From assembly GCA_040754315.1 (NCBI GenBank), contig JBFMCS010000052.1, forward strand, positions 1-64,000: 64,000 nucleotides of DNA, written 5' to 3'. Within the stretch, counting starts at the first letter, position 1. Each line of letters opens with the position of its first letter. A program made the translations under genes and the position numbers. A model generated the notes under the pieces. It was given only the letters and a program-made list of their open reading frames with translations. It was not told the origin of the DNA and made no database searches. Shown one piece after another: positions 37,588-47,043 of this stretch. This DNA comes from Bacillota bacterium. Its GTDB lineage: Bacteria > Bacillota > Sulfobacillia > DUSP01 > JBFMCS01.

Positions 37588-38748
37588 CTAGGCCTCGTTG
37601 TAGAGCCTGGTGTACAGGCGAACGTATCCATCGTAGTCCACTATCCTGGGGTTGCCCACGGTCTGGGGGTCCTCGAAGGCCAGCCGGGCCAGCTCAGGTA
37701 TGTCATCCTGGGTCATCCCGGTGCTCCTGATGGGCTGGATCTCAAGGTCCCGGGCCAGTTCCGCCACGGCCTTGTATGAGAGTCTCGCAGCCTCCTCCAG
37801 CCTAAGCCCGTGCACGTTCTCTCCCAGGGCCTGCGCTATGCGGGCGAACTTCTCGGGCCAGCCCATCCAGTTGAATTCCATGACCGGGGAAAGCATGACG
37901 GCGGTGAGATAGCCGTGGTGCACGTCATGAAAGCCCCCAAAGGTCTGCGCCATGGCATGCACGGCACCGGCGCTGTCCACCCCGTAGGCCATGCCCCCTA
38001 GTGTGGCCGCAAGACACATTTTATGCCTTGCCTCGATATCCTCGCCGTTGGCAAAGGCTCGCCTCAGGTACTTTCCCACGTACTCTATGCATAGCAGGGC
38101 CACGGCATCGGTCACCGGCTGGGAGTACGCACAGGTGTAACACTCAATAGCGTGGCTGAGGGCATCCATTCCGGTCCAAGCCGTCAAGCGCGGGGGCATT
38201 GACACGGTCAGCAAGGGGTCTATCAAGGCTACGCTGGCTGCGATGAGAGGGGTGCCCCCTACGTTGAACTTGATCCTCCTGTCTGGGTCGGTGATGACCG
38301 ACCAGAGTGTGGCCTCGCTCCCTGTGCCTGAGGTGGTGGGAACGCACACAAGGGGTGGGATCCTCTTGGTGATCTCCGTCTTGCCGAACTCGTAATCCAG
38401 TATCTGACCGTCATGAGCGACCTCCACCCCGATGGCCTTGGCAGTATCCATGGAACTCCCGCCCCCCACGGCCACCATGGAGTCACAGCCGTTGGACAAA
38501 TAGGCCCCAGTGCCCTCCCCCACCAGGGTGGCAGGCGGGTTTCCCACCACCGCGTCGAAGACGGCATAGGGCAGGCCCTCCCTGTCCAAGACTGCCGTGA
38601 CCTTGTCCAGGAGGCCCGCGGAGATGACCCCCCTGTCTGTTACAATGAGGGGCTTGGATCCCCCGATTCGCCTAACCTCGGCCCCCAGGATTTCCAGGGC
38701 TCCAGGCCCGTGCTTGATCGCTGTAGGCGATTCCCAGTACTGAACCAA
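37588..38748 (-). CDS. Iron-containing alcohol dehydrogenase
   Basis: 386 residues of the group III Fe-ADH family. Seen: the NAD motif VGGGSSMDTAKAIG near 100, PTTSGTGSEAT, and metal ligands in GMDALSHAIECY and GAVHAMAQTFGGFHDVHHG. With AOR and a ferredoxin in the same operon it can link an alcohol, its aldehyde and the acid. A choline-like amino alcohol is one possibility given the island, but no residue shows the substrate. Confidence 0.92.
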   Translation of the reverse strand: MVQYWESPTAIKHGPGALEILGAEVRRIGGSKPLIVTDRGVISAGLLDKVTAVLDREGLPYAVFDAVVGNPPATLVGEGTGAYLSNGCDSMVAVGGGSSMDTAKAIGVEVAHDGQILDYEFGKTEITKRIPPLVCVPTTSGTGSEATLWSVITDPDRRIKFNVGGTPLIAASVALIDPLLTVSMPPRLTAWTGMDALSHAIECYTCAYSQPVTDAVALLCIEYVGKYLRRAFANGEDIEARHKMCLAATLGGMAYGVDSAGAVHAMAQTFGGFHDVHHGYLTAVMLSPVMEFNWMGWPEKFARIAQALGENVHGLRLEEAARLSYKAVAELARDLEIQPIRSTGMTQDDIPELARLAFEDPQTVGNPRIVDYDGYVRLYTRLYNEA

Positions 38749-38772
38749 TTTGGGCCACCTCCGTGAGTTCTT

Positions 38773-39708
38773 CTAACCTGAGGTAAGCACGTACTTCTTG
38801 ACGCCGTTCTTGTCCAGGTCCACCAGGCACCCCAGGAGCACGCCTTGCTCGTACATGCTCCCGGGGTTCATGCAGATGGTCTTGCCGATCCGCTTGACAC
38901 CCTTGGATTCGTGGATGTGGCCGAAAAGGCCAAGCGGGGGCTGGTACTTCTTCACCACCTCCATCACGGAGTGGCTGCCCACGGGAACCAGCGAGCGCCC
39001 GGCAAACTTCGGCCTCAGGTCCCTGTCGAGTTCCGGGGCCTCATCCAGGCTTGACCCAAAGGGGGGCACGTGGAAGTTGAACACGGTCCTGTCCATGCCC
39101 GGCGCCAAGGCCATCGCTTCCTCGAGCTTCACCAGGAGATCCTCCTCAGAGCACTCTCGGAAGGTATCCCAAGGCGTGGGGTTCGACCACCCGGTGCTCA
39201 CCATGGTCCAGTCCTTGTCCAGTTCAATTGCCTTTCCCTCACACAGGTGAACATGGGAGGCCCGGTCGATCACCTCGTCTATCTCGAACATGTCGTCGTT
39301 GCCTGGGCACACATAGCAGGGGATCCCCCACTGGGACAGGCGTTCATCCGCATACCGCATCCAGCGCTCCGCCGTCTCCAGGACGTGGCCGGTGAATGTC
39401 CTCTCCACCAGTTCCTTGTCCTGGTTGAGCGCCTCCACCATCTCCTCGTCCACCCTGAGAGGGTAGTACCCCCTGTCGGAGATCATCCTCTCAATACCGG
39501 GGAGGTCCTTTTCCGTGGCGGTCAACTCCTGTTCCAGGAAAGACACCTTGAAGATGTTCCCCTCCTGCATGATGGGTACCAAGGCCTTCCCCGTCATGTC
39601 CCCACCCAGGACCAGCACGTCTGCCTCGTAGAACTTGCCTGCGTTGATCATCTTCCTCCAGCAGACCTCTGACCCGTGGACATCCGTCGCGAAGAATATC
39701 CTGGTCAT
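38773..39708 (-). CDS. Calcineurin-like metallophosphoesterase
   Basis: 311 residues with the family motifs FFATDVHGSE (metal site 1), VLVLGGDMTG, CPGNDDMFE (a GNHD variant), FNFHVPPFG and FGHIHESKG. It is a cytoplasmic phosphoesterase of unknown substrate. It lies between the permease (18 nt) and the alcohol dehydrogenase (24 nt) on one strand, an unusual partner in a catabolic operon. Confidence 0.85.
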   Translation of the reverse strand: MTRIFFATDVHGSEVCWRKMINAGKFYEADVLVLGGDMTGKALVPIMQEGNIFKVSFLEQELTATEKDLPGIERMISDRGYYPLRVDEEMVEALNQDKELVERTFTGHVLETAERWMRYADERLSQWGIPCYVCPGNDDMFEIDEVIDRASHVHLCEGKAIELDKDWTMVSTGWSNPTPWDTFRECSEEDLLVKLEEAMALAPGMDRTVFNFHVPPFGSSLDEAPELDRDLRPKFAGRSLVPVGSHSVMEVVKKYQPPLGLFGHIHESKGVKRIGKTICMNPGSMYEQGVLLGCLVDLDKNGVKKYVLTSG

Positions 39709-39726
39709 ACCGGGCCTCCTATCCCT

Positions 39727-41346
39727 TTACTCCACGGGAATGTTCTTGTACACCATATCCAGGTCGATGCCCTGCTTCCGGCGGTACCACTTGGAGCCCA
39801 CGTACAGCCCAATAGCGACAAGGTAGAGTATCACCATGTAAACCGCTGACGTGGGATGGTTTACGCCGTACACGGGGTCGACTATCCACATGTAAAGGTT
39901 GTATCCCAGGAAGATGATGAAGATCACTCCCGCCACCACGATCCAGGGGAGCCCGAAGATGGTGTACCGGGCTACCGGGGACGATCCGTATAGCTGCGGG
40001 TCCCTGTACGGGAGCAGTATAGCGGCAACGGTTGTCCCGAGGTACATGATGGCTATCACCACTGTGGCGTCCAGGGTATAGGTGGCGAAGTTCGGGGTGT
40101 AGCAGTAAAGGGCGCTGGTGATGATGGAGGGTATGGCCAGGAGCAGCAGGGCGTTGAAGGGAACCCTCTGCTTAGGGGTAACCTGTGCCACCCACTCAGG
40201 GAGCACCCTGTCAAATGCCGCTGCGAAGATCATGCGCGTTGAGGACAGGAACACGGTGCCTGCCCACCCGAAGAACCACGCGCTCATGGTAATGATTATC
40301 CATACCTGGAGCAGTGGGTTCTGGGTGAGGAAGGCTGCCAGGAGCCCAGGATAAGGGAACACCGGCAGCGGTGAACTGCCTGACCAGAAGGTCCAGTTAG
40401 CCGCGTGGTAGAAGTCCCAGCCGATGGTCTTGGCGATGAGGGCAAGGAAGATGACCGCCAGGACGGTGGTGACGAGCAAGGCCAGTGCCATCCCGCTGAA
40501 GTTCCGCCGGAAGTCGCTGGCTCCCCTGACCTCGCCGTAGAGGGTGGCCCCCCAGTTTGGCCACATGTTGAAGAACACCACCATTGGTATCAGGGGCATG
40601 CTAGCCCAGATGGGCATGGCCCCCCAGGCCACAGGCGTGTAGCCCTCCTGTGCCGCCTGGGATATGATGCTGGAGTAGACATCCCCTTCCGCACCGAAGA
40701 GGCTGGCTGTCATGGAGTTGAAGGACGCCATGAAGGAGCTGTTGCTGGAGGCCAGGAGCACTATGAACACTGTGGCCAGCCCCACCATGGCTATGTAGAA
40801 GCACGTCTTCTGGATCCGGGCATACCACTTCATTCCCAGCCCCACGTAGACGAAGGCCAGGCCGATTACCATAAGACACGTCAGGAAGAGCCCGTTAACG
40901 TCCATGAACCACAGGGCCGTTCCCAGGAGGCCTTTTGAACCGGTCCAGCCCGCTATGATGGTTAGCAGGGGCACAACAACCTCGTAGGCCAGCATTGAAG
41001 CATACAGGGGCACCCAGTGCCAGAGGATGAACCACCAGCCCGTGGCTGCCAGCACAAAGCCGATGCCTCCTCCCAGCATCCTGCTCTGCCACACGTAGTC
41101 CCCGCCCGCCCTGGGCATGGCCGATATCAGCATCGCGTATACCACTATCTCGAAGAGTATGAAGACGGCGCTGATGATGATAGCGATAACCAGGTGTCCC
41201 TCGGGAATGAAGGGGGCGAAGGAGAAGATGTACAGGCCCAGCGTGATGAGGTTGATGGAGAAGAAGGCGTAGATGAAGGCATCGAAAACCGACCAGGCTC
41301 TGACTAGGCCGCTGGCCTTCCTGACAAACATACCAACCTCTGCCAC
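39727..41346 (-). CDS. APC-family amino acid/amine permease
   Basis: 539 residues with about 12-13 hydrophobic helices. Early segments INLITLGLYIFSFAPFIPEG and AMPRAGGDYVWQSRMLGGGI carry the PRAGGDYVW consensus of the APC superfamily. Probably imports an amino acid, polyamine or quaternary amine by cation symport or exchange. First gene of the permease-phosphoesterase-ADH-ferredoxin-AOR operon. Confidence 0.88.
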   Translation of the reverse strand: MAEVGMFVRKASGLVRAWSVFDAFIYAFFSINLITLGLYIFSFAPFIPEGHLVIAIIISAVFILFEIVVYAMLISAMPRAGGDYVWQSRMLGGGIGFVLAATGWWFILWHWVPLYASMLAYEVVVPLLTIIAGWTGSKGLLGTALWFMDVNGLFLTCLMVIGLAFVYVGLGMKWYARIQKTCFYIAMVGLATVFIVLLASSNSSFMASFNSMTASLFGAEGDVYSSIISQAAQEGYTPVAWGAMPIWASMPLIPMVVFFNMWPNWGATLYGEVRGASDFRRNFSGMALALLVTTVLAVIFLALIAKTIGWDFYHAANWTFWSGSSPLPVFPYPGLLAAFLTQNPLLQVWIIITMSAWFFGWAGTVFLSSTRMIFAAAFDRVLPEWVAQVTPKQRVPFNALLLLAIPSIITSALYCYTPNFATYTLDATVVIAIMYLGTTVAAILLPYRDPQLYGSSPVARYTIFGLPWIVVAGVIFIIFLGYNLYMWIVDPVYGVNHPTSAVYMVILYLVAIGLYVGSKWYRRKQGIDLDMVYKNIPVE

Positions 41347-41733
41347 TTCGAAACCTCCCTTCTGGCATTGGAAATCGGGATCTCCAGTGACCCTTTCTTA
41401 CCTTTTCTTCTTGATGACCGCCCCCTTCGTCACCTGAGATGATAGCGGGTGCTTGGCTCAAAGGTGCAGCATCCTTGCCCGCATCCTTGCTGAGGCCCTG
41501 TGGAGGGTCCCTTTCCATGGCACGACAGCCGGGCCACTGTGCAATATGGATGAATGGGTGACATCATTCTCCGATCAAGGTGGGACCGTAAAGGGCACGG
41601 GGGTATGGCGAGTATGGCCTTCGCCTCTAGTCTTCTAGTAAAGGGACTGGCTTCCTTTGTGCGGGAATTCCAACGATTGCGGGGCCGTTGGTGCAAGACG
41701 CACAAGATGCTGGCACCTGCAGGCGGCCTGTGT
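41347..41733. other. Upstream region of the permease operon
   Basis: Separates the PucR regulator stop from the permease. It should carry the promoter of the five-gene operon. No -24/-12 element and no copy of the 21-bp-phased repeat was seen. GGGAGG sits before the permease start. Confidence 0.4.
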
Positions 41734-43338
41734 CTACTGGGAGAGGCGATGAGATACCGCAGCCAGGTAGTAGAGGACCCTCTTTTCCTCGCCCAGGAAG
41801 TCGTGCCCGAGTATGGACTCTATCTTCTTCAGGCGATACCGGAGGGAGTTGCGGTGAATGTACAGGCGGGAAGCGGTGGCCGAAGCCCGGCAGCCGGAAA
41901 GGAGATACTCCTCCAGGGTTTCGGCAAGCACGCCTCCGTCTTCAGCATCCTTCCCGAGGAGCGGTCCGAAGGCCCCCTGGTAGAGGGCTTCCCTCTCCTC
42001 CCTTGGGACATGACGCTCCAGGACGTGGAAGGCCTGGAGGTCATCATAGAGCGCCACGGAGCCCCTCCCCCTCAGCCGCAGGCCGATTTCCAGTGCCCTC
42101 TCAGCCTGCTGGAATGCCTCGGACAACTGCTCCTCAGTAAAGACCACAGGGCTCATGCCCGCCGCGAAGGCATGGGGCCCTAGCCCATCCGCAAGGCGCT
42201 GCTCCAGCCGCTGGGCCAGGGGTCTTACCCCAGAGGCCCCATTCACCTTGAGGAAGGCGATAACCCTGTCTCTCTTCAGCGTTGAGGCGTTCTGAGGGCA
42301 CTCAAGCCTCACTATGGAATCGATTCTCTCCCAGGGGGCCGCGGGGGACAATGCTGGATACCTGTGTCTTCCGTTCTCAGAGGGCACTGCCTCCACCACG
42401 ACCACCGCTCGCCTCCCGCTGAGGTCCACACCCAAGGCCCTGGCCCTGTCAAGCACAGGCCCGCTTACATTCCCTGAGAGTATCTCATCAAACAGGTCCC
42501 GGGCTGCCCTGCGCTCACCCTCGCGTATGGCCTCGTCCTTCATGTGCTCCAGGGATACCGCGGTGCCGGCAGCCTCCAGGGGCACCGTGTAGAGGGGGTC
42601 AAGGGTGTCCTCAAGCCCTGAGACAATGAAGAGGCCGTGGAAACGGCCGCCCGCTGTCACCGGGAAAAGGAGGTGCCCCTTGGGTGCCTCATCGCCCTCC
42701 ACCGGCCGGTAGTAACAGGGGTGCCCGCTCCTCCTGACATCGCTGATCACCCCCGCAGGGGGTGGCGGCGCTTTGGGAACGGGAAAATCGCCTGACCGGC
42801 TCACGGGGACGAGGTTCGCGTCTAATAACTCCACGGGGTACCTCAGCATCTCGCTGAGGGCTTCCACAATTTGCTGGTAGCCGTCCCCGCGGAGGATGAT
42901 GTCCGTCATCTGCCTGTGAACCATCTGGGAGTACTCCAGATCCGCGACCTTCTTATCCAAGATGGCGCTGAGCACTGGAACGATTACATCAACATATGAC
43001 ATGTCAGGCATGGTCAACAAGGGGAAGTCCGTCTCGTCAGCCCTGTGAACCAGGCCTTCATCCAAGGCATCCAGGTAACGCTCGGGGGAGAACACCACAA
43101 GGCCTGAGCACCCCGCATCCACCAGGTCCTCCAGCATCTTCACTTGGGCCTTGGGATTATCCTTCAGCACATACAGGGTGCTGACGACCAGCGCCCCTGG
43201 CCTGAACCACAAGGCGGCGTCAGGCACGTCGATGAGGTCCACCGCGGTCACCATGCGGTCGAGCCCCCCCTGGCCGGCTATGACCTTGGCCTCCCTGAGG
43301 CCTCCTATCCCCAGGCAATCGCTGACACTGATCCCCAT
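41734..43338 (-). CDS. PucR/CdaR-family transcriptional regulator
   Basis: About 534 residues. The N-terminal PucR domain (about 1-125) begins ISVSDCLGIGGLREAKVIAG and has WFRPGALVVSTLY. A middle CdaR GGDEF-like domain follows (AVVVVEAVPSENG onward). The C-terminal PucR helix-turn-helix is LAETLEEYLLSGCRASATAS with YIHRNSLRYRLKKIESILG. PucR proteins control purine, amine and amino-acid catabolism. It follows the four-gene methyltransferase operon by 105 nt and precedes the permease operon, so it is a candidate regulator of one or both. Confidence 0.88.
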   Translation of the reverse strand: MGISVSDCLGIGGLREAKVIAGQGGLDRMVTAVDLIDVPDAALWFRPGALVVSTLYVLKDNPKAQVKMLEDLVDAGCSGLVVFSPERYLDALDEGLVHRADETDFPLLTMPDMSYVDVIVPVLSAILDKKVADLEYSQMVHRQMTDIILRGDGYQQIVEALSEMLRYPVELLDANLVPVSRSGDFPVPKAPPPPAGVISDVRRSGHPCYYRPVEGDEAPKGHLLFPVTAGGRFHGLFIVSGLEDTLDPLYTVPLEAAGTAVSLEHMKDEAIREGERRAARDLFDEILSGNVSGPVLDRARALGVDLSGRRAVVVVEAVPSENGRHRYPALSPAAPWERIDSIVRLECPQNASTLKRDRVIAFLKVNGASGVRPLAQRLEQRLADGLGPHAFAAGMSPVVFTEEQLSEAFQQAERALEIGLRLRGRGSVALYDDLQAFHVLERHVPREEREALYQGAFGPLLGKDAEDGGVLAETLEEYLLSGCRASATASRLYIHRNSLRYRLKKIESILGHDFLGEEKRVLYYLAAVSHRLSQ

Positions 43339-43400
43339 TGGCAAGAACCCCCAAAATCCCTGGGCAATAGCGGGTGACATCATGAGAAGGCTGCTAGGTT

Positions 43401-43430
43401 GGAAGGGACGCCCTGGCGAGCGTCCCTTCC
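43401..43430 (-). terminator. Strong hairpin after the methyltransferase operon
   Basis: GGAAGGGACGC and GCGTCCCTTCC form a perfect 11-bp stem with an 8-nt loop, 14 nt past the stop of the last methyltransferase gene. There is no U-tract, so it may attenuate or protect the 3' end rather than fully terminate before pucR. Confidence 0.6.
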
Positions 43431-43443
43431 TGGCTACCAGGGA

Positions 43444-44895
43444 CTACTCCTTGTACTTCGCGTCGGCCCTGGAGACTATGCCTTCTATGGCCTTAAGACC
43501 TGCGTCTGGCACAGCAAGGGGCTTATGTGTGGCCAGGATCTCCTGCACCTTGGCCTTGGTGCGCTCTCCCATCGTGGTTGCGCCCATGGCGGCCCACTGG
43601 TCATAGCGGTTCCTGTCGATGAGCCGCGGGAACCAGGTTTGGTTCTTGAAGTGGCGCAGTGTGTGCTCCTCGCTGAGGAAGTGGCCTCCCGGCCCCACGC
43701 GGTCTATTACATCCACTGCCAGGGTGTCATCGTTCACCTCTATACCCCGGACGATCCTCTTGACCATGCCTATGATCTCGTCGGACATCACCAGCATCTC
43801 GTAGGAGCCTGTGCTCCCATACTCAATGTAACCGACGTCATGGATGAGGTTGGCCCCGGACTGAGCCGCGACGAGGCACGAGAGGGCAGCCTCTATGGCG
43901 GCCTGCTCATCTACGATCTTGGAGTCAGTGCAACCGGCCGTGCTGAATATTGGCTTCCTGTAGTAGTGGCTCAGGTCAGCGAATGCAGCGTGGAGCAGGG
44001 TGAACTCCGGCGCTCCATAGGAGAAGATGGTTGACTGCATATCCATTATGGTGTAGACACCGCCAATGATGAAGGGGGCCCCCGGGTTCTTCAGCTGGTG
44101 GATAACCATACCGCTCAGGCTCTCAGCGTTCCCTGTCACCAGGGCACCCGCCAGGGTTGCCGGGACAGTGGCCCCAGCCATGACACACGGGGTGTAAACT
44201 ACCGGAATGCGCATCTGGGCCGTCCTGAGCAGCTTGGTGACGGATTCCTTGGCATGCTTCAGCGGGGATATGGGCTCAGTGTACAGGCATATCGTAGGAT
44301 TCGCCTGCAGCTCTTCCAGGCCTCCCACTGATGCCGCCGCCATGTCCACGATATCGTTGTAGCCTTCCAGATCGTGAGCGGTGAACACGATGGGCTTCAC
44401 CGTGTTCATGAGCATGGCCTCGAACTGGTGCCTGTCCGAGGACAGGGAGGGGACGTCGGAGACAAGGCCTAGCGACATGACGAAGTCGATGTTGGGCAGG
44501 GCGTCACAGATCGTCGCCGCCTTGCACACATCGTCCTTGGTGACCTTCCTCCGCACGCCAGTGTAGCTGTCCAGTATGAACGGGCAGTCGGACCCAGTGC
44601 CGAAGTAGATGTTGTGGGCCTCCAGGCGGACACTGCGCTTGCCATCCCTTGTGGACAGTGTAACCCTGGATGGGGCCGTCCTGAGAGCCTTCTCCACCAG
44701 TGATGAGGGGATCCTGGCCCGGTTACCCTTTACATGGGCCCCAGCCGCCTTCAGGAGTGCCAGGGCTTCATCGTAGTAGACCTCTACGCCCACACGCTCC
44801 AGGACCTCCAGGCTTGCCCGGTGGATTTCCTCCACCTGGTCAATGGACAGGACCTGGAACTGGGCACTCGCGTTGACCTTGTAGTTAGATCTCAT
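43444..44895 (-). CDS. MttB/MtgB-type methylamine:corrinoid methyltransferase (paralog 1)
   Basis: 483 residues of the trimethylamine methyltransferase (MttB) superfamily, which moves a methyl group from a quaternary or tertiary amine to a corrinoid protein. Seen: SNYKVNASAQFQVLSIDQVE at the N-terminus, YFGTGSDCPFILD, YTEPISPLKHAKESVTKLLR, and the late STAGCTDSKIVDEQAAIEA and GPGGHFLSEEHTLRHF. The frame has no internal amber codon, so it is the non-pyrrolysine (MtgB-like) class. The second Met at 44895 is preferred by GGGGAGG spacing. Last of a four-gene operon with its own corrinoid gene 15 nt upstream. Confidence 0.9.
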   Translation of the reverse strand: MRSNYKVNASAQFQVLSIDQVEEIHRASLEVLERVGVEVYYDEALALLKAAGAHVKGNRARIPSSLVEKALRTAPSRVTLSTRDGKRSVRLEAHNIYFGTGSDCPFILDSYTGVRRKVTKDDVCKAATICDALPNIDFVMSLGLVSDVPSLSSDRHQFEAMLMNTVKPIVFTAHDLEGYNDIVDMAAASVGGLEELQANPTICLYTEPISPLKHAKESVTKLLRTAQMRIPVVYTPCVMAGATVPATLAGALVTGNAESLSGMVIHQLKNPGAPFIIGGVYTIMDMQSTIFSYGAPEFTLLHAAFADLSHYYRKPIFSTAGCTDSKIVDEQAAIEAALSCLVAAQSGANLIHDVGYIEYGSTGSYEMLVMSDEIIGMVKRIVRGIEVNDDTLAVDVIDRVGPGGHFLSEEHTLRHFKNQTWFPRLIDRNRYDQWAAMGATTMGERTKAKVQEILATHKPLAVPDAGLKAIEGIVSRADAKYKE

Positions 44896-44910
44896 CATGC
44901 TATCCTCCCC

Positions 44911-45543
44911 TTAGCCCAGCAAGCCCTTGGCCAGGTCGGTGGCGGTCACGGCATCCGGGGCGTAGCCATCAGCGCCGATCTCCGTGGCGAAGTCCTGGGT
45001 TACCGGGGCGCCGCCGATCATGACCTTGACACTGTCTCTGAGGTTTGCCTCCTTGAGCGCGTCGATGACATCCTTCATAACAAGCATGGTCGTGGTCAGG
45101 AGCGCGGACATCCCCACGATCTGAGGGGAGTGCTGCTTCACGGCATTCACGAAGGTCTCCGCCGAAACGTCCACCCCCAGGTTCACCACGTTCAGGCCCT
45201 TGGACTCAAGGAGCATGGCCACGAGGTTCTTCCCGATGTCGTGGAGGTCCCCCTTGACCGTCCCGATGACCACCGTCCCGGTTCCTGCCCTGCTAGCGGA
45301 GTCCAGGTGAGGCTTGACCAGGTCAAGGCCCATGTTCATGGCCTTGGCCGCCATCAGGACCTCAGGCACGAACATGTCGCACCTTTTGAACCTCTCACCC
45401 ACCACGTTCATGCCTGCCATGAGACCCTGATCCACGATGTCCAGGGGCTTGGCACCCCCATCCAGGGCCTTCCTTACCAGTTCCTGCGACTTGGCGGGAT
45501 CCCCCGCGATTACCGCTGACGCGATCTCCTCGAAAAACGCCAT
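44911..45543 (-). CDS. Corrinoid methyl-carrier protein (copy 1)
   Basis: 210 residues: helical cap then B12 domain with GDLHDIGKNLVAM (His ligand), SALLTTTMLV and MIGGAPVTQDFA. It belongs to the MttC/MtgC family that accepts the methyl group from the MttB-type enzymes. Start ATG 45543, with GGAGGAGG upstream. Nearly identical, about 99% over the whole gene, to the copy at 55789-56421 but placed between paralogs 2 and 1. Confidence 0.94.
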   Translation of the reverse strand: MAFFEEIASAVIAGDPAKSQELVRKALDGGAKPLDIVDQGLMAGMNVVGERFKRCDMFVPEVLMAAKAMNMGLDLVKPHLDSASRAGTGTVVIGTVKGDLHDIGKNLVAMLLESKGLNVVNLGVDVSAETFVNAVKQHSPQIVGMSALLTTTMLVMKDVIDALKEANLRDSVKVMIGGAPVTQDFATEIGADGYAPDAVTATDLAKGLLG

Positions 45544-45565
45544 CTCAAAGATCCTCCTCCTTCCG

Positions 45566-47017
45566 TTATTTTCCTACCCTGTTCTCCGCATCCTGGATGA
45601 TCTGGTCAATCTTGGAGCGGGCTTCCTTCTCCAAGGGCTTGGGTTTGTGGGTCTCCAGGATCTGCCTGGCCCTTTCCCTCACCCTGTCTCCCATGCTCAG
45701 TTCGCCCCTGGCCTTCCAGTCATCGTAGCGCCGCCGGTCTACCAGGTCCAGGTTTGTGGTCTCAGTCCTGAAGTGAGCCAGGGTGTGAGGCTCTGCAAGG
45801 AAGTGGCCTCCTGGTCCCACGGCTTCGATGACGTTCACAGCCAGGGCATTCTGGTCTACCCTGATGCCCCTTATAACTCGCTTCACATAGCCGATTATGT
45901 CGTTGGCCATCACCATCTGCAGCTGGGACCCCGTAGATCCGTACTCGGAGTAACCCACATCATGAATGAGATTGGCTCCGGATTCGGCAGCCATCATGAT
46001 GGACAGCGCACCCTCTATAGCTGCCTGCTGGTCAAGGCCCTTCGAATCGGTGCAACCCGCGGTCCCGAACACCGGGAGGCCATTGTAGTGGGCCAGCTCA
46101 GTGAGCCCCGCTTGAAGCAGGCTGAGTTCGGGAGCGCCGTAGCTGAAAACGGTGCTGCCCATGTCCATGATGGTCACGACTCCGCCTACGATGACGGGGG
46201 CACCCTCTCTCTTCAGCTGGGAGGCAACAACCCCTACCATGCATTCGGAGTTCGCTATCACCAGCGTTCCTGCCATGGTGGCCGGGGCCGTGCCGCCCGC
46301 CATCACGCAGGGGGTGTAGACCGCAGGCAGGCCTTGGCCCGCCATGAACAGGAGCTTGGAGATGGCCTCTTCGCTGTGCTGCAGAGGGGAACTGGGCTCA
46401 GAGTAAAGACACACAAAGGGGTTCTGCCTCAAGTCCTCCAGGCTGCCTGCCACAGCCACGCACATGTCAATGATGGTTTGGTAACCGCTGACGTCAAATC
46501 CCCAGGCCGTGATGGGTTTCGTTGTGTTGGACAAGAGAGCCTCGAAGGCGTGGATGTCCGCCAGGGTGGCTGTGACGTCTGAGGGCGTGCCCAGGTCCAT
46601 TGCGAAGTCTATGTTGGGCAAGGCATCTACCAGAATGCCGGTCCTCCTGTTATCCTCCTTCCTGACCTTCCTTCTTTCCCCCGTGAAGACATCGATGGTG
46701 AAGTTGTTGGTGGGACCGGGACCGAAGTAGGAGTTGTGCCCCTCCAGGAACAGGCGGCGGCTGCCGTTCCGGTCACACAGCACAACCCTGGAGGGTGCGG
46801 ACTTGAGCGCCCACTCCACCAGGTGTGATGGGATCCGGACCCGGTTCCTGTCAACCTTGGCGCCAGCCTTCCGGAATAGCTCCAGCGCCTCCTTGTCGAA
46901 GATGTTTACCCCGGTCCGCTCCAGCACTTCCATGGTAGCCGACTGGATCTCGCTCAACTGGTCACAGCTGAGCACCTTGAACTGGGTTGTGGCGTTAACC
47001 CTGTAGTTGGACCTCAT
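45566..47017 (-). CDS. MttB/MtgB-type methyltransferase (paralog 2)
   Basis: 483 residues. The N-terminus SNYRVNATTQFKVLSCDQLS matches paralogs 1 and 6. Further marks: YFGPGPTNNFTIDVFTGERR, LYSEPSSPLQHSEEAISKLL, MAGGTAPATMAG and GTAGCTDSKGLDQQAAIEG. The nearest relative here is paralog 6 at 62.5 kb (both share SQLKREGAP and the LQHS block), suggesting the same or a similar substrate. No in-frame stop for pyrrolysine. Co-transcribed with corrinoid copy 1 (22 nt). Confidence 0.9.
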   Translation of the reverse strand: MRSNYRVNATTQFKVLSCDQLSEIQSATMEVLERTGVNIFDKEALELFRKAGAKVDRNRVRIPSHLVEWALKSAPSRVVLCDRNGSRRLFLEGHNSYFGPGPTNNFTIDVFTGERRKVRKEDNRRTGILVDALPNIDFAMDLGTPSDVTATLADIHAFEALLSNTTKPITAWGFDVSGYQTIIDMCVAVAGSLEDLRQNPFVCLYSEPSSPLQHSEEAISKLLFMAGQGLPAVYTPCVMAGGTAPATMAGTLVIANSECMVGVVASQLKREGAPVIVGGVVTIMDMGSTVFSYGAPELSLLQAGLTELAHYNGLPVFGTAGCTDSKGLDQQAAIEGALSIMMAAESGANLIHDVGYSEYGSTGSQLQMVMANDIIGYVKRVIRGIRVDQNALAVNVIEAVGPGGHFLAEPHTLAHFRTETTNLDLVDRRRYDDWKARGELSMGDRVRERARQILETHKPKPLEKEARSKIDQIIQDAENRVGK

Positions 47018-47043
47018 CGTCTCCCTCCTTACTCTTGCTCCTC

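Noticed and set aside
41430-41705. Minus-strand 91-codon frame upstream of the permease
   Set aside because: No ribosome site, unusual Cys/His/Arg composition and no recognisable family; treated as leader sequence.
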